Shown here in pieces: positions 7,858 through 16,825 of a stretch of DNA of 64,000 nucleotides. The DNA is from Urbifossiella limnaea (GTDB taxonomy: Bacteria > Planctomycetota > Planctomycetia > Gemmatales > Gemmataceae). The translations under genes and the position numbers were made by a program. The notes under the pieces are model-generated. The model searched no databases, was not told the DNA's origin, and was given only the letters and a program-made list of their open reading frames with translations. Location: contig NZ_CP036273.1 of the NCBI RefSeq assembly GCF_007747215.1, forward strand, positions 4,696,322-4,760,321. The letters run 5' to 3'. Position 1 is the first letter of the stretch; the number at the start of each line of letters is the position of its first letter.

Positions 7858-8933
7858 TTACGCCTTACGCAGTTGACCGAGGTTGATCTTGCGCAACCCC
7901 GTTCCGGCGGTTAGGTTCGGCGGGATGAACGCCGCCCGCTCGACCGCCGAGGACTACATCCAGTTTCTCATCGCCTCGCCGGTCGTGGTCTCGGCCACCG
8001 AGGCCGCCCGGGTCCAGCCGGATCGCCCGGCGGCACCGGCCCACGACTCGTTCACCCGACTCCTCCACCGCCTCGAGCCCGACCCCGAGGCCCTGTGGGC
8101 CGAGGTCCGGCCGCTGATCGGGCGGGGGACCGGGGTGCTGGTCATCGACGACTCGACCCTGGACAAGCCGCGGGCCAAGCACATCGGGCTGGTCGCCCAC
8201 CACTGGTCCGGGAACCACCACGCCGTGGTCCGGGGGATCAACCTGATCACCGCCCTGTGGTCGGACGGGGATCGGGTGTACCCGTGCGACTACCGGGTGT
8301 ACCACAAGGACGGGGACGGGAAGACCAAGAACGACCACTTCGCGGACCTGCTGGTGGCGGCCCGGGACCGGGGCCTCCGCCCCCGGGCGGTGCTGTTCGA
8401 CGGGTGGTATGCGAGCGTCGAGAACCTCAAGCGGGTCCGGGACTTCGGGTGGGTGTTCGTGACCCGGTTCAAGGGGAACCGGAAGGTGCGAATCGACCAC
8501 GGGGAGACGATGGCGTTGGACCGCCAGCCGATCGCCGGGTCGGGGACGGTGGTGTGGGTGCCGGGGTACGGGGAGGTGCGGGTGTTTCGGGTGGTCGCCC
8601 CAGACGGCGACACGACGCACTGGGCCACCAACGACCTCGGGATGGACGAGCCGATGCGGCTCGTGTTCGGCGAGTTGTCGTGGGGGATCGAGGAGTACCA
8701 CCGGGGGCTGAAGCAGTACACCGGGGTCGAGCGGTGCCAGGTCCGGGCGGCGCGCGGGCAGCGGAACCACATCGGTTGTGCGATCCGCGCGTTCGTCCGG
8801 CTGGAGTACCATCGGTTCACCACCGGGGTGAGTTGGTTCGCCGCCAAGTGGGCCGTCATCCGGGACGCCGTCCGCGCGTACCTCGAACACCCGCTCTACC
8901 GTCTGCCAGACCCGATAACTGCGTAAGGCGTAA
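7858..8933 (+). mobile_element. IS701-like insertion sequence, complete
   Basis: A 1076-bp element bounded by perfect 17-bp inverted repeats: TTACGCCTTACGCAGTT at 7858-7874 and its reverse complement at 8917-8933. It contains one transposase gene whose stop codon lies inside the right repeat. ATG occurs directly outside both ends (7855-7857 is ATG if the flank reads outward as AATG|TTACG; 8934-8936 is ATG), a possible 3-bp target duplication that could be chance. Everything needed for transposition looks present. Confidence 0.8.
7925..8926 (+). CDS. IS701-like family transposase
   Basis: DDE transposase of 333 aa. The catalytic regions are GVLVIDDSTLDKP (first Asp), RAVLFDGWYASVENL (second Asp) and LSWGIEEYHRGLKQ (Glu), with the usual accessory blocks HWSGNHHAVVRGINL and RGQRNHIGCAIRAF. 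The end, WAVIRDAVRAYLEHP, matches the family C-terminus. ATG at 7925 is chosen because it gives a normal N-terminus MNAARSTAEDYIQFL; a TTG 42 bases upstream lies close to the inverted repeat. The TAA (8924-8926) falls in the right inverted repeat. No frameshift or internal stop is seen, so the copy looks active. The family name is by recalled resemblance to cyanobacterial and planctomycetal IS701 proteins. Confidence 0.83.
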   Translation: MNAARSTAEDYIQFLIASPVVVSATEAARVQPDRPAAPAHDSFTRLLHRLEPDPEALWAEVRPLIGRGTGVLVIDDSTLDKPRAKHIGLVAHHWSGNHHAVVRGINLITALWSDGDRVYPCDYRVYHKDGDGKTKNDHFADLLVAARDRGLRPRAVLFDGWYASVENLKRVRDFGWVFVTRFKGNRKVRIDHGETMALDRQPIAGSGTVVWVPGYGEVRVFRVVAPDGDTTHWATNDLGMDEPMRLVFGELSWGIEEYHRGLKQYTGVERCQVRAARGQRNHIGCAIRAFVRLEYHRFTTGVSWFAAKWAVIRDAVRAYLEHPLYRLPDPITA

Positions 8934-9098
8934 ATGTATGAAATCCTCAGCAGTTTCCAGGGTTTGTGGAGGTAGCCGCTTACCATTCGCCCGGAACCGA
9001 CCGAGGAGTTCAAGTGAAGCGTAACGGCCCGGCGGATCACGTGATTGACGGGTCGTGTATGGTCGGTGGCATCCGCCCCCTTCTCGGAGAATGCCACC

Positions 9099-9443
9099 GT
9101 GCCCGACGTGCCCACCCACTCCCCGTATGACCCGGCCGCCACCCGGCGGTGGGTCGAACGCCTCGGCCGGTTCGCGGCCGGCGACCTCACCGTCGCCGGG
9201 TTCTGCGCCGCCGAGGGCGTGTCCGAGTCCAACTTCTACCTGTGGCGGCGACGCCTCGGACAACCACCCACGCCCGCCTCAAACCGACCGACGGTCGTGC
9301 GCCTCCGGGTCACACCACCCCACACGCCCCCGACGCCCATCGAACTGGTCCTCCCGTCGGGAGCCGCCCTCTGCTTCCCGCCCGACGCCCGCCCGGAACT
9401 CGTCGTCGCCGTCGTCCGCGGGGTGGAGGGCCGGCCGTGCTGA
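9099..9443 (+). CDS. tnpA: IS66 accessory protein TnpA
   Basis: Small DNA-binding protein (114 aa) of the IS66 family. It begins with YDPAATRRWVERLGRFAAGD and has the helix-turn-helix VAGFCAAEGVSESNFYLWRRR, followed by the usual C-terminal part with ELVLPSGAALCFPPDARPE. GTG at 9099 is preferred because GGAG lies about nine bases upstream and the protein then starts just before the conserved block. Its stop TGA overlaps the GTG of tnpB (GTGCTGA), a typical coupled arrangement. It looks intact. Confidence 0.8.
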   Translation: MPDVPTHSPYDPAATRRWVERLGRFAAGDLTVAGFCAAEGVSESNFYLWRRRLGQPPTPASNRPTVVRLRVTPPHTPPTPIELVLPSGAALCFPPDARPELVVAVVRGVEGRPC

Positions 9444-9787
9444 CCGTCCCGCCCACCACCAAGCTCTGGTTCGCGGCCGCCGTCGATCTGCGGCTCGGGT
9501 TCGACGGGCTGGCCGGCCTGGTCCGCACCCAGCTCGCCGCCGACCCCTTGAGCGGACACCTGTTCGTCTTCACCAATCGATCCGCGAACCGCGTCAAAGT
9601 CCAGTACTGGGGCGGCCACGGCCTCTGCCTCTGGTGTCAGCGGCTGGAAGCCGGGCGGTATCACTTCCCCGAAGCCACCGCCGCCGGGATCGAGCTGACC
9701 GCCGCCCAGTTCGCCATGATCCTCGACGGCATCGACCTGTCCCGCGTCCGCCGGTTCAAGCGGTTCGAGGCGCCGACCCGGGCGTGA
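9437..9787 (+). CDS. tnpB: IS66 accessory protein TnpB (Orf2)
   Basis: Protein of 116 aa of the IS66 Orf2 family, required together with TnpA for transposition although its activity is unknown. Family hallmarks are all there: TKLWFAAAVDLRLGFDGLAG, DPLSGHLFVFTNRSANRVKV, QYWGGHGLCLWCQRLEAG and the ending GIDLSRVRRFKRFEAP. GTG at 9437 overlaps the end of tnpA. It looks intact. The next gene, tnpC, starts about 46 bases downstream. Confidence 0.88.
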   Translation: MLTVPPTTKLWFAAAVDLRLGFDGLAGLVRTQLAADPLSGHLFVFTNRSANRVKVQYWGGHGLCLWCQRLEAGRYHFPEATAAGIELTAAQFAMILDGIDLSRVRRFKRFEAPTRA

Positions 9788-9833
9788 CCGTTTTATGCTA
9801 GCGCGAGGCCGCCGGCCGCGTCATCATCCGGGC

Positions 9834-11407
9834 ATGGACGCCCCGCCGCCCGACCCCACGGCCCCGCTCCCGACCGACGTTCCCACCCTCCAGGCGATGG
9901 TCCGGGAGCTGCTGGCCCGGAGCCAGCAACTCGAAGCCCGGGTCGCCGAGCTGACGGCCAAGCTCGACGCCGCCCTCAAGCACCGGTTCGGCCGCCGCAG
10001 TGAGCGCCGCCCGCCGCCGCCCGCCGCCGACAAGACGAAGCGGCGGCGTGACGAGCACGGCCGGTCGCCGCTGCCCGCGCAGCTCGAGCGCCGCGAGGTC
10101 GTCACGACCTGACGGCGGCCGAGCAGCTGTGCCCGTGTTGCGGCCGGCCGCGGGCGTGCATCGGCGAGCAGACGGCCGAGCAGCTCGACCTGGACCCCGC
10201 CCGGTTCTTCGTCCGCCGCACGATCCGGAAGAGCTACGCCTGCCGGCACTGCGACCCCACGACCGTGCCGGTGGAGCAGCGGCTGGCCACCGCCGAGCCG
10301 ACGCAGGTCGGGCCGATCGCCAGGGGGCTGTGCGGCCCCGGGCTGCTGGCCCACGTCGTCACCGCCAAGTTCGCCGACCACACGCCCGTGCACCGCCTCG
10401 CCGGCCAGCTGGCCCGGTCGGGCGTGACGATCGCGTCCGCGACCCTGGGCGACTGGCTCTTCGGCGCGTCGGAATTGCTGACCCCGCTGTACGACCTCAT
10501 GCACACGCGGGTGCTCCTGTCGCGGGTGATCCACGGCGACGACACCGGGGTGAAGTTGCGGGTGCCGGGGTGCCCCCGGACGAAGAAGGCGCACCTGTGG
10601 GCGTGCGTCGGGGACGCCGACTACCCGTACGCGGTGTTCGACTTCACGACCGACCACACGGCCGACGGGCCGACCCGCTTCCTCGCGGGGTTTGCGGGTT
10701 ACCTCCAGGCCGACGCCCTGGCCCAGTACGAGGGGCTGTTCGGCGACGACCGGGTGACGCACGTGTGCTGCGTGGCCCACGCCCGCCGCAAGTTCGTGGC
10801 CGCGAGCGACGCCGGCGACGAGCGGGCGGCCACGGCGTTGGAGTGGATCGGCCGGGTGTACGCCGTCGAGCGGGGGTTGCCGCCGCTGCTGCCGCCGTCG
10901 GACGATCCGGCGCACCAGGAACGGCGTCGGCACCGCGAGGACGAGCGCCGGGCGGTGCGGCACCGCGACGCCGGGCCGGTGTAGGACGACCTGGAGAAGT
11001 GGCTGGTGGAGGCCCGACCGGGTGCGCTACCGAAGTCGCCGCTCGGGACCGCGATCGGGTATGCGTCGAACAACTGGGTCGCCCTGAAGCGATACCTGGA
11101 GGAGAGCTTCCTGGCGATCGACAATAACCTCGCCGAGCGGACGCTGCGGGCGATCGCGTTGGGGCGGAACAACTGGGGCGTGATCGGGAGCGAGGTGGGC
11201 GGCCAGACGGCGGCGGTGCTGTACTCGGTGGTCGGGACGTGCAAGCACCTGGGGATCGACTCGTTCGCGTACCTGCGGGAGGCGCTGCCGGGGCTGTTCG
11301 CGCTGGGCGACAAGCCGACCGCCGAGCACCTGTCGGACTGGCTCCCCGACCGCTGGCTGCTGAACCGTACCCGCGATCACCCGATCCCGGCGACGGCGGC
11401 CGGGTAA
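9834..11407 (+). pseudogene. tnpC: IS66 transposase TnpC, broken by a 1-nt deletion and an amber codon
   Basis: DDE transposase of IS66, which would be about 525 aa. The N-terminal coiled coil (LQAMVRELLARSQQLEARVAELTAKLDAAL) is read from ATG 9834 but the frame closes at 10110-10112. The sequence continues one frame over as DLTAAEQLCPCCGRPRACIG, the zinc-ribbon region; one missing C near 10103 restores REVVHDLTAAE. The catalytic parts follow: VIHGDDTGVKL, GYLQADALAQYEGL and NNLAERTLRAIALGRNNW with the Glu. A second lesion, in-frame TAG at 10982-10984, separates RHRDAGPV from DDLEKWLVEARPG. Both lesions are simple point events, so decay is recent. Confidence 0.88.
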
Positions 11408-11513
11408 ACCACCACACCGATCAACTCCCGTCGAGCCCGCCGACCCCCGAATCCGGGGGACGCGCCGCGTTACGCGCCCACCCAACCCTCAACGTGATTC
11501 GCCGGGCGGTTAC

Positions 11514-12088
11514 TCAGCAGTTCGACGGCCGCGGCCGCGGCAATCAAGTTCCGCGACGGCACCCGCCAGTCGTCAACTGGAGAAACGCAGTAGTTCACGG
11601 GGGATCCAGCTTGTGGCGGTTTTGTGGCGGTCGGGAACACCGCAGGATGCAGCCTGTGAGCCGACAGCCGTTGACCGTGGAGCAGCAGGAGGCTAAAAAG
11701 CTAGGAGTTGCCACTGATCAGGCTGGGCAACAGGACCGCGGTCAGAGAATCCCTCCCTCTCCGCTCGATTCGCCGACGAGGGCCGCTCCCCACGGCCCTC
11801 GTCCCTTTTCCGCGACATCAACAGCGGCACGCACGCGTCCGGCCTGTCGGCCAAGCCGCCGCAATCGCTTATTCTATTGCACGATAATTATTCCGATGCC
11901 AGCGCAACTTCTCTGACCATGCGACTTTTACACCTCACAACGGACGGAATTTCTGATTCGTCGTTGCCGATCGATTGCAGTGCGTCGGGCATCTGTTAAG
12001 AAGGTTTTAGATCCGCATTCGTTCATGGAAGAGTCACCGACACGCACCCGGGTGGGATGCACCCCGCGGGGCGTGCGAGAATCGCACC
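11514..12088. other. Gene-free stretch upstream of cheA
   Basis: About 575 bases with no convincing gene. It contains a tandem TTGTGGCGGT-type repeat (about 11611-11631), a short piece ending CCTCTCCGCT that resembles the 3' end of a tRNA-Ser but does not fold, and a strong hairpin at 11775-11809. An unusually A/T-rich patch with TTGCAC and the palindrome ATAATTAT (11884-11891) is the best promoter-like candidate for the chemosensory operon. A small GC-rich near-palindrome (12059-12076) lies just before the cheA start. The stretch marks the border between the transposon area and the chromosome backbone. Confidence 0.6.
11775..11809 (+). terminator. Rho-independent terminator-like hairpin
   Basis: Perfect 11-bp stem GACGAGGGCCG / CGGCCCTCGTC (11775-11785 and 11793-11803) with a 7-base loop, followed by CC and TTTT. 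It has the form of an intrinsic terminator reading rightward, but no intact plus-strand gene ends just before it. It may be left from a lost gene or insulate cheA from transcription out of the IS66 element. Confidence 0.6.
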
Positions 12089-14278
12089 GTGAACGACATC
12101 ATCCGCGACTTCCTCCTCGAAACGCACGAGAGCCTCGCACAACTCGACCTCGATCTCGTCGCGCTCGAAAAGACTCCGCGGGACCGCGAGACCCTCGACC
12201 GCGTGTTTCGCGCGCTCCACACGGTCAAGGGGACGGCCGGGTTCCTCGGACTCGACCGACTCCAGGCCGTGTCCCATGCCGGCGAAAACCTCCTGAGCCG
12301 ACTGCGTGCCGGTGAGATCATCTTCAACCCCGAGATCGCCACCGCGATGCTCGCCGTGGTCGACGCGGTTCGCAGGATTCTTGCCGGGCTGGAAGCGACC
12401 GGGCAGGAGGAAGAGGCGGACTTCTCCGACATCATCCGCCGCCTCGAAGCGCTCACGAAAGGGGCGGCGAGCAACCGAGCGCAGCCCGCCGCGCCCCCCC
12501 CGCCCGTCGTCGTCGGGCCGACGCGCGTTACCGTCCTTCCGCCCGAACCGCCGCCGGCCCCGGTGCTCGCGGCCGTGTCGATGGCCGAGCCCGCTGAAGG
12601 GCGACACTCGGCGGTGTCCGACGGTAGCATCCGTGTGGACGTCGGACTCCTCGACAAGCTCATGACGCTGGTCGGCGAGCTCGTGCTGGCACGGAACCAA
12701 CTCGTCGGCTTCCGGGCGGCGCGCGAGGACCCGGCGCTACACGGCCCGGTGCAGCGGCTCGACCAGCTCACGACCGAGCTCCAGGCCGGCGTGATGAAGA
12801 CGCGGATGCAGCCGGTCGGGTCGCTCTGGGGGAAGTTCCCACGGGTCGTGCGTGACCTTGCCGCGGCGTGCGGAAAGCAGGTCCGGCTCGACCTCGATGG
12901 CGGCGACACCGACCTCGACAAGTCCGTCGTCGAGGCCATCCGCGACCCGCTCACGCACATCGTCCGCAACGCCGTTGACCACGGCATCGAGCCGCCTGCC
13001 GACCGCCTCTCCCGCGGCAAGCCTGCCGAGGGGCGGCTCCACCTCCACGCCGCGCACGAGGGCGGCAAGGTGGTCATTCGCGTCAGCGACGACGGCGGCG
13101 GCATCGACCCCGGCAGGGTCCGCGCGAAGGCGGTCGCCGCCGGCCTGCTGTCCGCCGACCTGGCCGCCCGCCAGTCGGACCGCGAGGCGGTGAACCTCGT
13201 CTTCCTCCCCGGGTTCTCGACCGCCGACAGGGTCACCCACTTCTCCGGCCGCGGCGTCGGTATGGACGTGGTCCGCACCAACGTCGAGAAGATCGGCGGC
13301 ACCGTGGATCTGGAGAGCCGGCCCGGCGGCGGCACGACGGTGAGCATGAAGATCCCGCTCACCCTCGCCATCATCCCGGCGCTCACCGTGACGTGCGGCG
13401 GCGACCGCTACTGCATCCCGCAAGTGAGCCTCCTCGAACTGGTGCGGCTCGACGGCGATCAGGCCCACACGGGCGTCGAGTATGTCCACGGCGCGCCGGT
13501 CTACCGCCTCCGCGGCAACCTGCTGCCGCTCGTCCACCTCGACCGGCTGCTGCGCGTGGACCCGACGCGGCCGGCCGACGGCGGCGCGACCGTGGTCGTG
13601 ATCCAGGCCGACGACCGGCCGTTCGGGCTGGTCGTGGACGACATCCACGACACCGGCGAGATCGTGGTAAAGCCCTTGCGGAAGCAGTTAAAGGGAGCGG
13701 CGGCGTTCTCCGGCGCGACGATCCTCGGCGACGGCCGGGTGGCACTGATTCTCGACGTACTGGGCCTGGCACAGCGGGCCGGTGTGGTGTCCGGGCCGCG
13801 CGATCGCGCCGCGGCGGAGCGGCCGTCGGCCGTCGCGGCCGCTCAGGCGCGCGAGACGGTGCTGCTGGTCGCGTCCGGCGGCGGGCGGATGGCCATCCCG
13901 CTCGCCGCGGTCGACCGGCTGGAAGAATTCCCGCGCGCGTCGGTGGAGCGAGTCGGCGGGCGGAGCGTGGTGCAGTACCGCGGCGAGATCCTGCCGCTCG
14001 TCCGTGCCTCCCGGCCGAGCCGCCACAAGCGCGCGGCGAAGCGTCGGCCCGACGAGCAGCGTAGGTTGCAAGTGGCGGTGTGCGCGGCCGACGGGCGTCG
14101 CGTCGGGCTGGTGGTGAGCCGACTGCTGGACGTCGTGGAGGAGGCGGTGACCGCCCGCGCCCCGGCCGGCCGCGCGGGGGTGCTGTTCACGGCCGTCGTG
14201 CAGGACCGGGTGACGGAGTTCCTGGACATCGCGGCGGTCGTGAAGGCGGCGCACCCGGCCGCCGTATCGCCGGAGTAG
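12089..14278 (+). CDS. cheA: Chemotaxis histidine kinase CheA with two CheW-like domains
   Basis: Sensor kinase of 729 aa that would autophosphorylate under receptor control and pass phosphate to CheY and CheB. The Hpt domain carries the phospho-His at residue 44 (RALHTVKGTAGF). A proline/alanine-rich linker of about 50 residues follows, leaving no room for a normal CheY-binding P2 domain. The dimerisation helix pair starts at IRVDVGLLDKLMTLVGEL. The ATPase domain has DPLTHIVRNAVDHGIE (N box) and GRGVGMDVVRTNVEKIGG (G boxes). A first CheW-like domain begins at LTVTCGGDRYCIPQVS, and a second is repeated at the C-terminus (RETVLLVASGGGRMAIPLAAV). Start is GTG at 12089. It heads an operon in which genes follow with very small gaps. 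Confidence 0.93.
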   Translation: MNDIIRDFLLETHESLAQLDLDLVALEKTPRDRETLDRVFRALHTVKGTAGFLGLDRLQAVSHAGENLLSRLRAGEIIFNPEIATAMLAVVDAVRRILAGLEATGQEEEADFSDIIRRLEALTKGAASNRAQPAAPPPPVVVGPTRVTVLPPEPPPAPVLAAVSMAEPAEGRHSAVSDGSIRVDVGLLDKLMTLVGELVLARNQLVGFRAAREDPALHGPVQRLDQLTTELQAGVMKTRMQPVGSLWGKFPRVVRDLAAACGKQVRLDLDGGDTDLDKSVVEAIRDPLTHIVRNAVDHGIEPPADRLSRGKPAEGRLHLHAAHEGGKVVIRVSDDGGGIDPGRVRAKAVAAGLLSADLAARQSDREAVNLVFLPGFSTADRVTHFSGRGVGMDVVRTNVEKIGGTVDLESRPGGGTTVSMKIPLTLAIIPALTVTCGGDRYCIPQVSLLELVRLDGDQAHTGVEYVHGAPVYRLRGNLLPLVHLDRLLRVDPTRPADGGATVVVIQADDRPFGLVVDDIHDTGEIVVKPLRKQLKGAAAFSGATILGDGRVALILDVLGLAQRAGVVSGPRDRAAAERPSAVAAAQARETVLLVASGGGRMAIPLAAVDRLEEFPRASVERVGGRSVVQYRGEILPLVRASRPSRHKRAAKRRPDEQRRLQVAVCAADGRRVGLVVSRLLDVVEEAVTARAPAGRAGVLFTAVVQDRVTEFLDIAAVVKAAHPAAVSPE

Positions 14279-14280
14279 CC

Positions 14281-14727
14281 ATGCCCGTCGACCGCCAGTT
14301 CTGCACGTTCCTCCTCGCCGGCCACCACTTCGGGGTGGACGTGACGAGCGTGCAGGAGATCATCCGCGCGCAGGAGATGACCCGCGTCCCGCTCACCGCG
14401 CCGGTCGTCCGCGGGCTCATCAACCTCCGCGGCCAGATTGTGACCGCCCTCGACCTGCGCCGCCGACTCGGTCTCCCCGACCGGCCGGACGGCGACCCGC
14501 CGGTGAACGTCGTCGTACGGACCGACGACGGGGCCGTCAGCCTTCTTGTGGACGAGATCGGCGACGTGCTGGACGTGCCCGAGAGTGCGTTCGAGCAGTC
14601 ACCCGAGACGCTCACCGGCCCCGCACGCGGGCTCATTCGCGGGGCGTACAAGCTCGACGGGCGGTTGCTCCTGATCCTCGACACCGACCGCACGGTGGAC
14701 CTCGCCGACGCCCGCGCCCCCGACTGA
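14281..14727 (+). CDS. cheW: Chemotaxis coupling protein CheW
   Basis: Adaptor of 148 aa linking receptors to CheA. It shows the complete CheW pattern: FCTFLLAGHHFGVDVTSVQE, the conserved TRVPLTAPVVRGLINLRGQI and the second subdomain VVVRTDDGAVSLLVDEIGDV. ATG at 14281 is two bases after the cheA stop. The receptor gene follows 18 bases downstream. A stand-alone CheW together with two CheW-like domains on CheA gives three copies of this fold in the signalling array. Confidence 0.93.
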   Translation: MPVDRQFCTFLLAGHHFGVDVTSVQEIIRAQEMTRVPLTAPVVRGLINLRGQIVTALDLRRRLGLPDRPDGDPPVNVVVRTDDGAVSLLVDEIGDVLDVPESAFEQSPETLTGPARGLIRGAYKLDGRLLLILDTDRTVDLADARAPD

Positions 14728-14745
14728 CCCCCAACCGAGCCGCCC

Positions 14746-16356
14746 ATGCCGCCGCCGAAGAAGCCCCGCACCCGGCCCGCCGCGAAACCCGCCGCGAGCC
14801 TCGACACCGTGGAGTTCCTGCGGGCGGCGTTCGACGCCGTCCAGACCAACGTCTTCTTCGCCGACCCGGGGCTCAACCTCGTCTACGCCAACGGCCGGGC
14901 GCTGGAGACGCTCCGCGGCATGGAGAGCGAGTTGCGGAAGGTGTTCGGGGTCGGCGTGGACGACCTCCTGGGCGGGTCGATCCACCGGTTCCACCGCGAC
15001 CCGCGGGCCATCGAGCGCATCCTCCACAACCGCGCCGCCCTGCCGCACGAGGCCGAGTTCACGTTCGGGTCGATCACCCTGCACGCCCGCATCAACGCCG
15101 TGCCCGGCGCCGGTGGGGCGGTGGCGGGCTACGTTGTCCACTGGGACGACGTGACAGCCGCCCGGCAGGAGCAGGCCCGGCTCTCGGCCATGCTCGACGC
15201 CATCGACAAGTCCCAGGCGGTGATCGAGTTCAAGATGGACGGCACGATCCTGGTGGCGAACGACAACTTCCTGCGGCTGATGGGCTACACTCTCGACGAG
15301 GTGAGGGGCCGGCACCACGGGATGTTCGTGGACGACGCGACCCGCACCGGCGCGGGCTACACCGAGTTCTGGGCGCGCCTCGGCCGGGGGGAGTACCAGG
15401 CGGGCGAATTCCGCCGCGTCGCCAAGGGCGGCCGGGAGGTGTGGATTCAGGGGAGCTACACCCCGGTGATCGACCGGTCCGGGAAGCCGGTGAAGGTGGT
15501 GAAGTACGCGTCCGACGTGACCGCACAGGTGCGGTTGCGGCTCGACGTGGAGGGCGTGCTGCGGCGGGTGGCCGAGAGTGCCACCGCCCTGGCCGCGGCG
15601 TCGCGCCAACTCGGCGGGGTGAGCCAGCAGATGGCCGCGAACGCCGAGGAAACGGCGGCGCAGGCGGGGGTGGCGTCGGCGGCCGCGGAGGAGGTGAGCA
15701 CGAGCGTCGCCACCGTCGCCACCGGGGCCGAGGAGATGGGGGCGAGTATCCGCGAGATCGCCCGCAGCGCGCACGAGGCGGCCAAGGTGGCCACGTCCGC
15801 GGTCAAGGTCGCCGACCGCACGAACGACACGGTGGCAAAGCTCGGCGAGAGCAGCGCCGCGATCGGGAACGTGGTGAAGGTCATCACGTCGATCGCCCAG
15901 CAAACGAACCTGCTAGCGCTGAACGCGACGATCGAGGCAGCGCGGGCCGGCGAGGCCGGGAAGGGGTTCGCGGTGGTGGCCAACGAGGTGAAGGAACTGG
16001 CGAAGCAGACGGCGCGGGCGACCGAGGACATCGGCCGGAAGATCGAGGCGATCCAGGGCGACACCCGCGGGGCGGTCGAGGCGATCGGCCAGATCGGCAA
16101 GGTGATCACCGAGATCAACGACATCCTGAACACCATCGCCAGCGCCGTCGAAGAGCAGACGGCGACGACGGGGGAGATCAGCCGGAGCGTGACGGAGGCG
16201 GCGAAGGGGAGTAACGAGATCGCGCGGAACATTACCGGCGTAGCACAGGCCGCCCGCGGCACCACGGAGGGCGCCGGCGAGACGATGCGCTCGGCCGACG
16301 CCCTGTCGCGGATGGCGAACGAGTTGCAGCAGTTGGTGAGCGGGTTCAAGCATTGA
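14746..16356 (+). CDS. Soluble methyl-accepting chemotaxis protein with two PAS domains
   Basis: Receptor of 536 aa with no membrane segment or signal peptide, so it should sit in the cytoplasm. A basic start ([14 protein letters not shown]) is followed by one PAS-like domain (about 22-135) and a clear second PAS domain (about 145-260, [49 protein letters not shown]). From about residue 270 there is the long helical signalling domain with the conserved hairpin tip [20 protein letters not shown] and [18 protein letters not shown] domains usually bind haem, flavin or small ligands, so a redox or energy signal is plausible. It ends LVSGFKH without a CheR-docking pentapeptide. Confidence 0.93.
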   Translation: MPPPKKPRTRPAAKPAASLDTVEFLRAAFDAVQTNVFFADPGLNLVYANGRALETLRGMESELRKVFGVGVDDLLGGSIHRFHRDPRAIERILHNRAALPHEAEFTFGSITLHARINAVPGAGGAVAGYVVHWDDVTAARQEQARLSAMLDAIDKSQAVIEFKMDGTILVANDNFLRLMGYTLDEVRGRHHGMFVDDATRTGAGYTEFWARLGRGEYQAGEFRRVAKGGREVWIQGSYTPVIDRSGKPVKVVKYASDVTAQVRLRLDVEGVLRRVAESATALAAASRQLGGVSQQMAANAEETAAQAGVASAAAEEVSTSVATVATGAEEMGASIREIARSAHEAAKVATSAVKVADRTNDTVAKLGESSAAIGNVVKVITSIAQQTNLLALNATIEAARAGEAGKGFAVVANEVKELAKQTARATEDIGRKIEAIQGDTRGAVEAIGQIGKVITEINDILNTIASAVEEQTATTGEISRSVTEAAKGSNEIARNITGVAQAARGTTEGAGETMRSADALSRMANELQQLVSGFKH

Positions 16357-16440
16357 CCGGCGAGCCGGGGGCGTCAGCCCCCGGATTCTCCCCCGCGCCG
16401 TTCGCACAGAATCCGGGGGCTGATGCCCCCGGCTCGCCGG
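16357..16440. repeat. Nested long palindrome between receptor and cheY genes
   Basis: Two 33-base arms (16357-16389 and 16408-16440) are reverse complements with one mismatch that is a G-U pair in RNA, around an 18-base spacer. Each arm also contains its own smaller hairpin (CCGGGGGC-GTCA-GCCCCCGG type). It starts right after the receptor stop codon. The last two bases are part of the GGAGG ribosome-binding site (16439-16443) of cheY. The shape is that of REP/BIME-like elements; a role in mRNA processing or in lowering cheY translation is possible. Confidence 0.85.
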
Positions 16441-16451
16441 AGGATCCGCGC

Positions 16452-16823
16452 ATGCACGCGCTCGTGATCGACGACTCCCGGACCGTCCGGGCCATCATCG
16501 GCAAGACGCTCCGCGACGAGGGGTTCGCCGTGTCCGAGGCCGGCGACGGCCGCGCCGGGCTCGCCGCGCTCGCCCGTACGCCCGACGTCGGCCTCATCCT
16601 CGTGGACTGGAACATGCCCGTGATGGACGGGCTTGAATTCATCACCGCGGTTCGCGCCGACCGCAGCTACGACGGCGTCCGGGTCGTGATGGTCACCACC
16701 GAAACCGAGCAGGCGCAGGTCGCCCGCGCCATGGCGGCCGGCGCGGACGAGTACGTGATGAAGCCGTTCACCCGCGACATCCTCGTCGCCAAGCTCAGCC
16801 TCCTCGGCGTCCTCGGGGAGTAG
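16452..16823 (+). CDS. cheY: Single-domain response regulator CheY
   Basis: Receiver protein of 123 aa. The acidic pair is D7-D8 (LVIDDSRT), the phospho-acceptor is D52 in ILVDWNMPVMDG, the conserved Thr lies in VMVTTETE and the Lys is in EYVMKPFT (K104), so it should be phosphorylated by CheA. No output domain is attached. ATG at 16452 is chosen over earlier in-frame codons because GGAGG at 16439-16443 precedes it by eight bases and upstream codons fall in the palindrome. The cheB gene starts two bases after its stop. Confidence 0.93.
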   Translation: MHALVIDDSRTVRAIIGKTLRDEGFAVSEAGDGRAGLAALARTPDVGLILVDWNMPVMDGLEFITAVRADRSYDGVRVVMVTTETEQAQVARAMAAGADEYVMKPFTRDILVAKLSLLGVLGE

Positions 16824-16825
16824 CC

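Larger units (their letters stand above)
9021..11513 (+). mobile_element. IS66-family insertion sequence (defective)
   Basis: About 2493 bp with imperfect inverted repeats: GTAACGGCCCGGCGGATCAC from 9021, and the reverse complement of GTAACCGCCCGGCGAATCAC ending at 11513. It carries the three-gene IS66 set tnpA, tnpB, tnpC in order. The 8 bases outside each end (AGTGAAGC and TCAGCAGT) do not match, so no target duplication is seen, which suggests rearrangement after insertion. The large transposase gene is broken twice, so the copy cannot move by itself. Confidence 0.85.

Noticed and set aside
10100-10112. Programmed frameshift in IS66 tnpC
   Set aside because: There is no slippery heptamer at the frame change, and adding one C restores the usual protein, so a simple deletion explains it.
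1-11513. Composite transposon carrying the sigma-kinase-radical SAM genes
   Set aside because: The insertion sequences on the two sides belong to different families and several are broken, so there is no matching pair to act as composite ends.
11690-11768. Possible tRNA-Ser gene or tRNA-derived attachment site ending CCTCTCCGCT
   Set aside because: The acceptor 3' strand and an AATCCC resemble a tRNA-Ser end, but the T-arm does not pair and no matching GGAGAGG 5' end lies upstream. At best a fragment.
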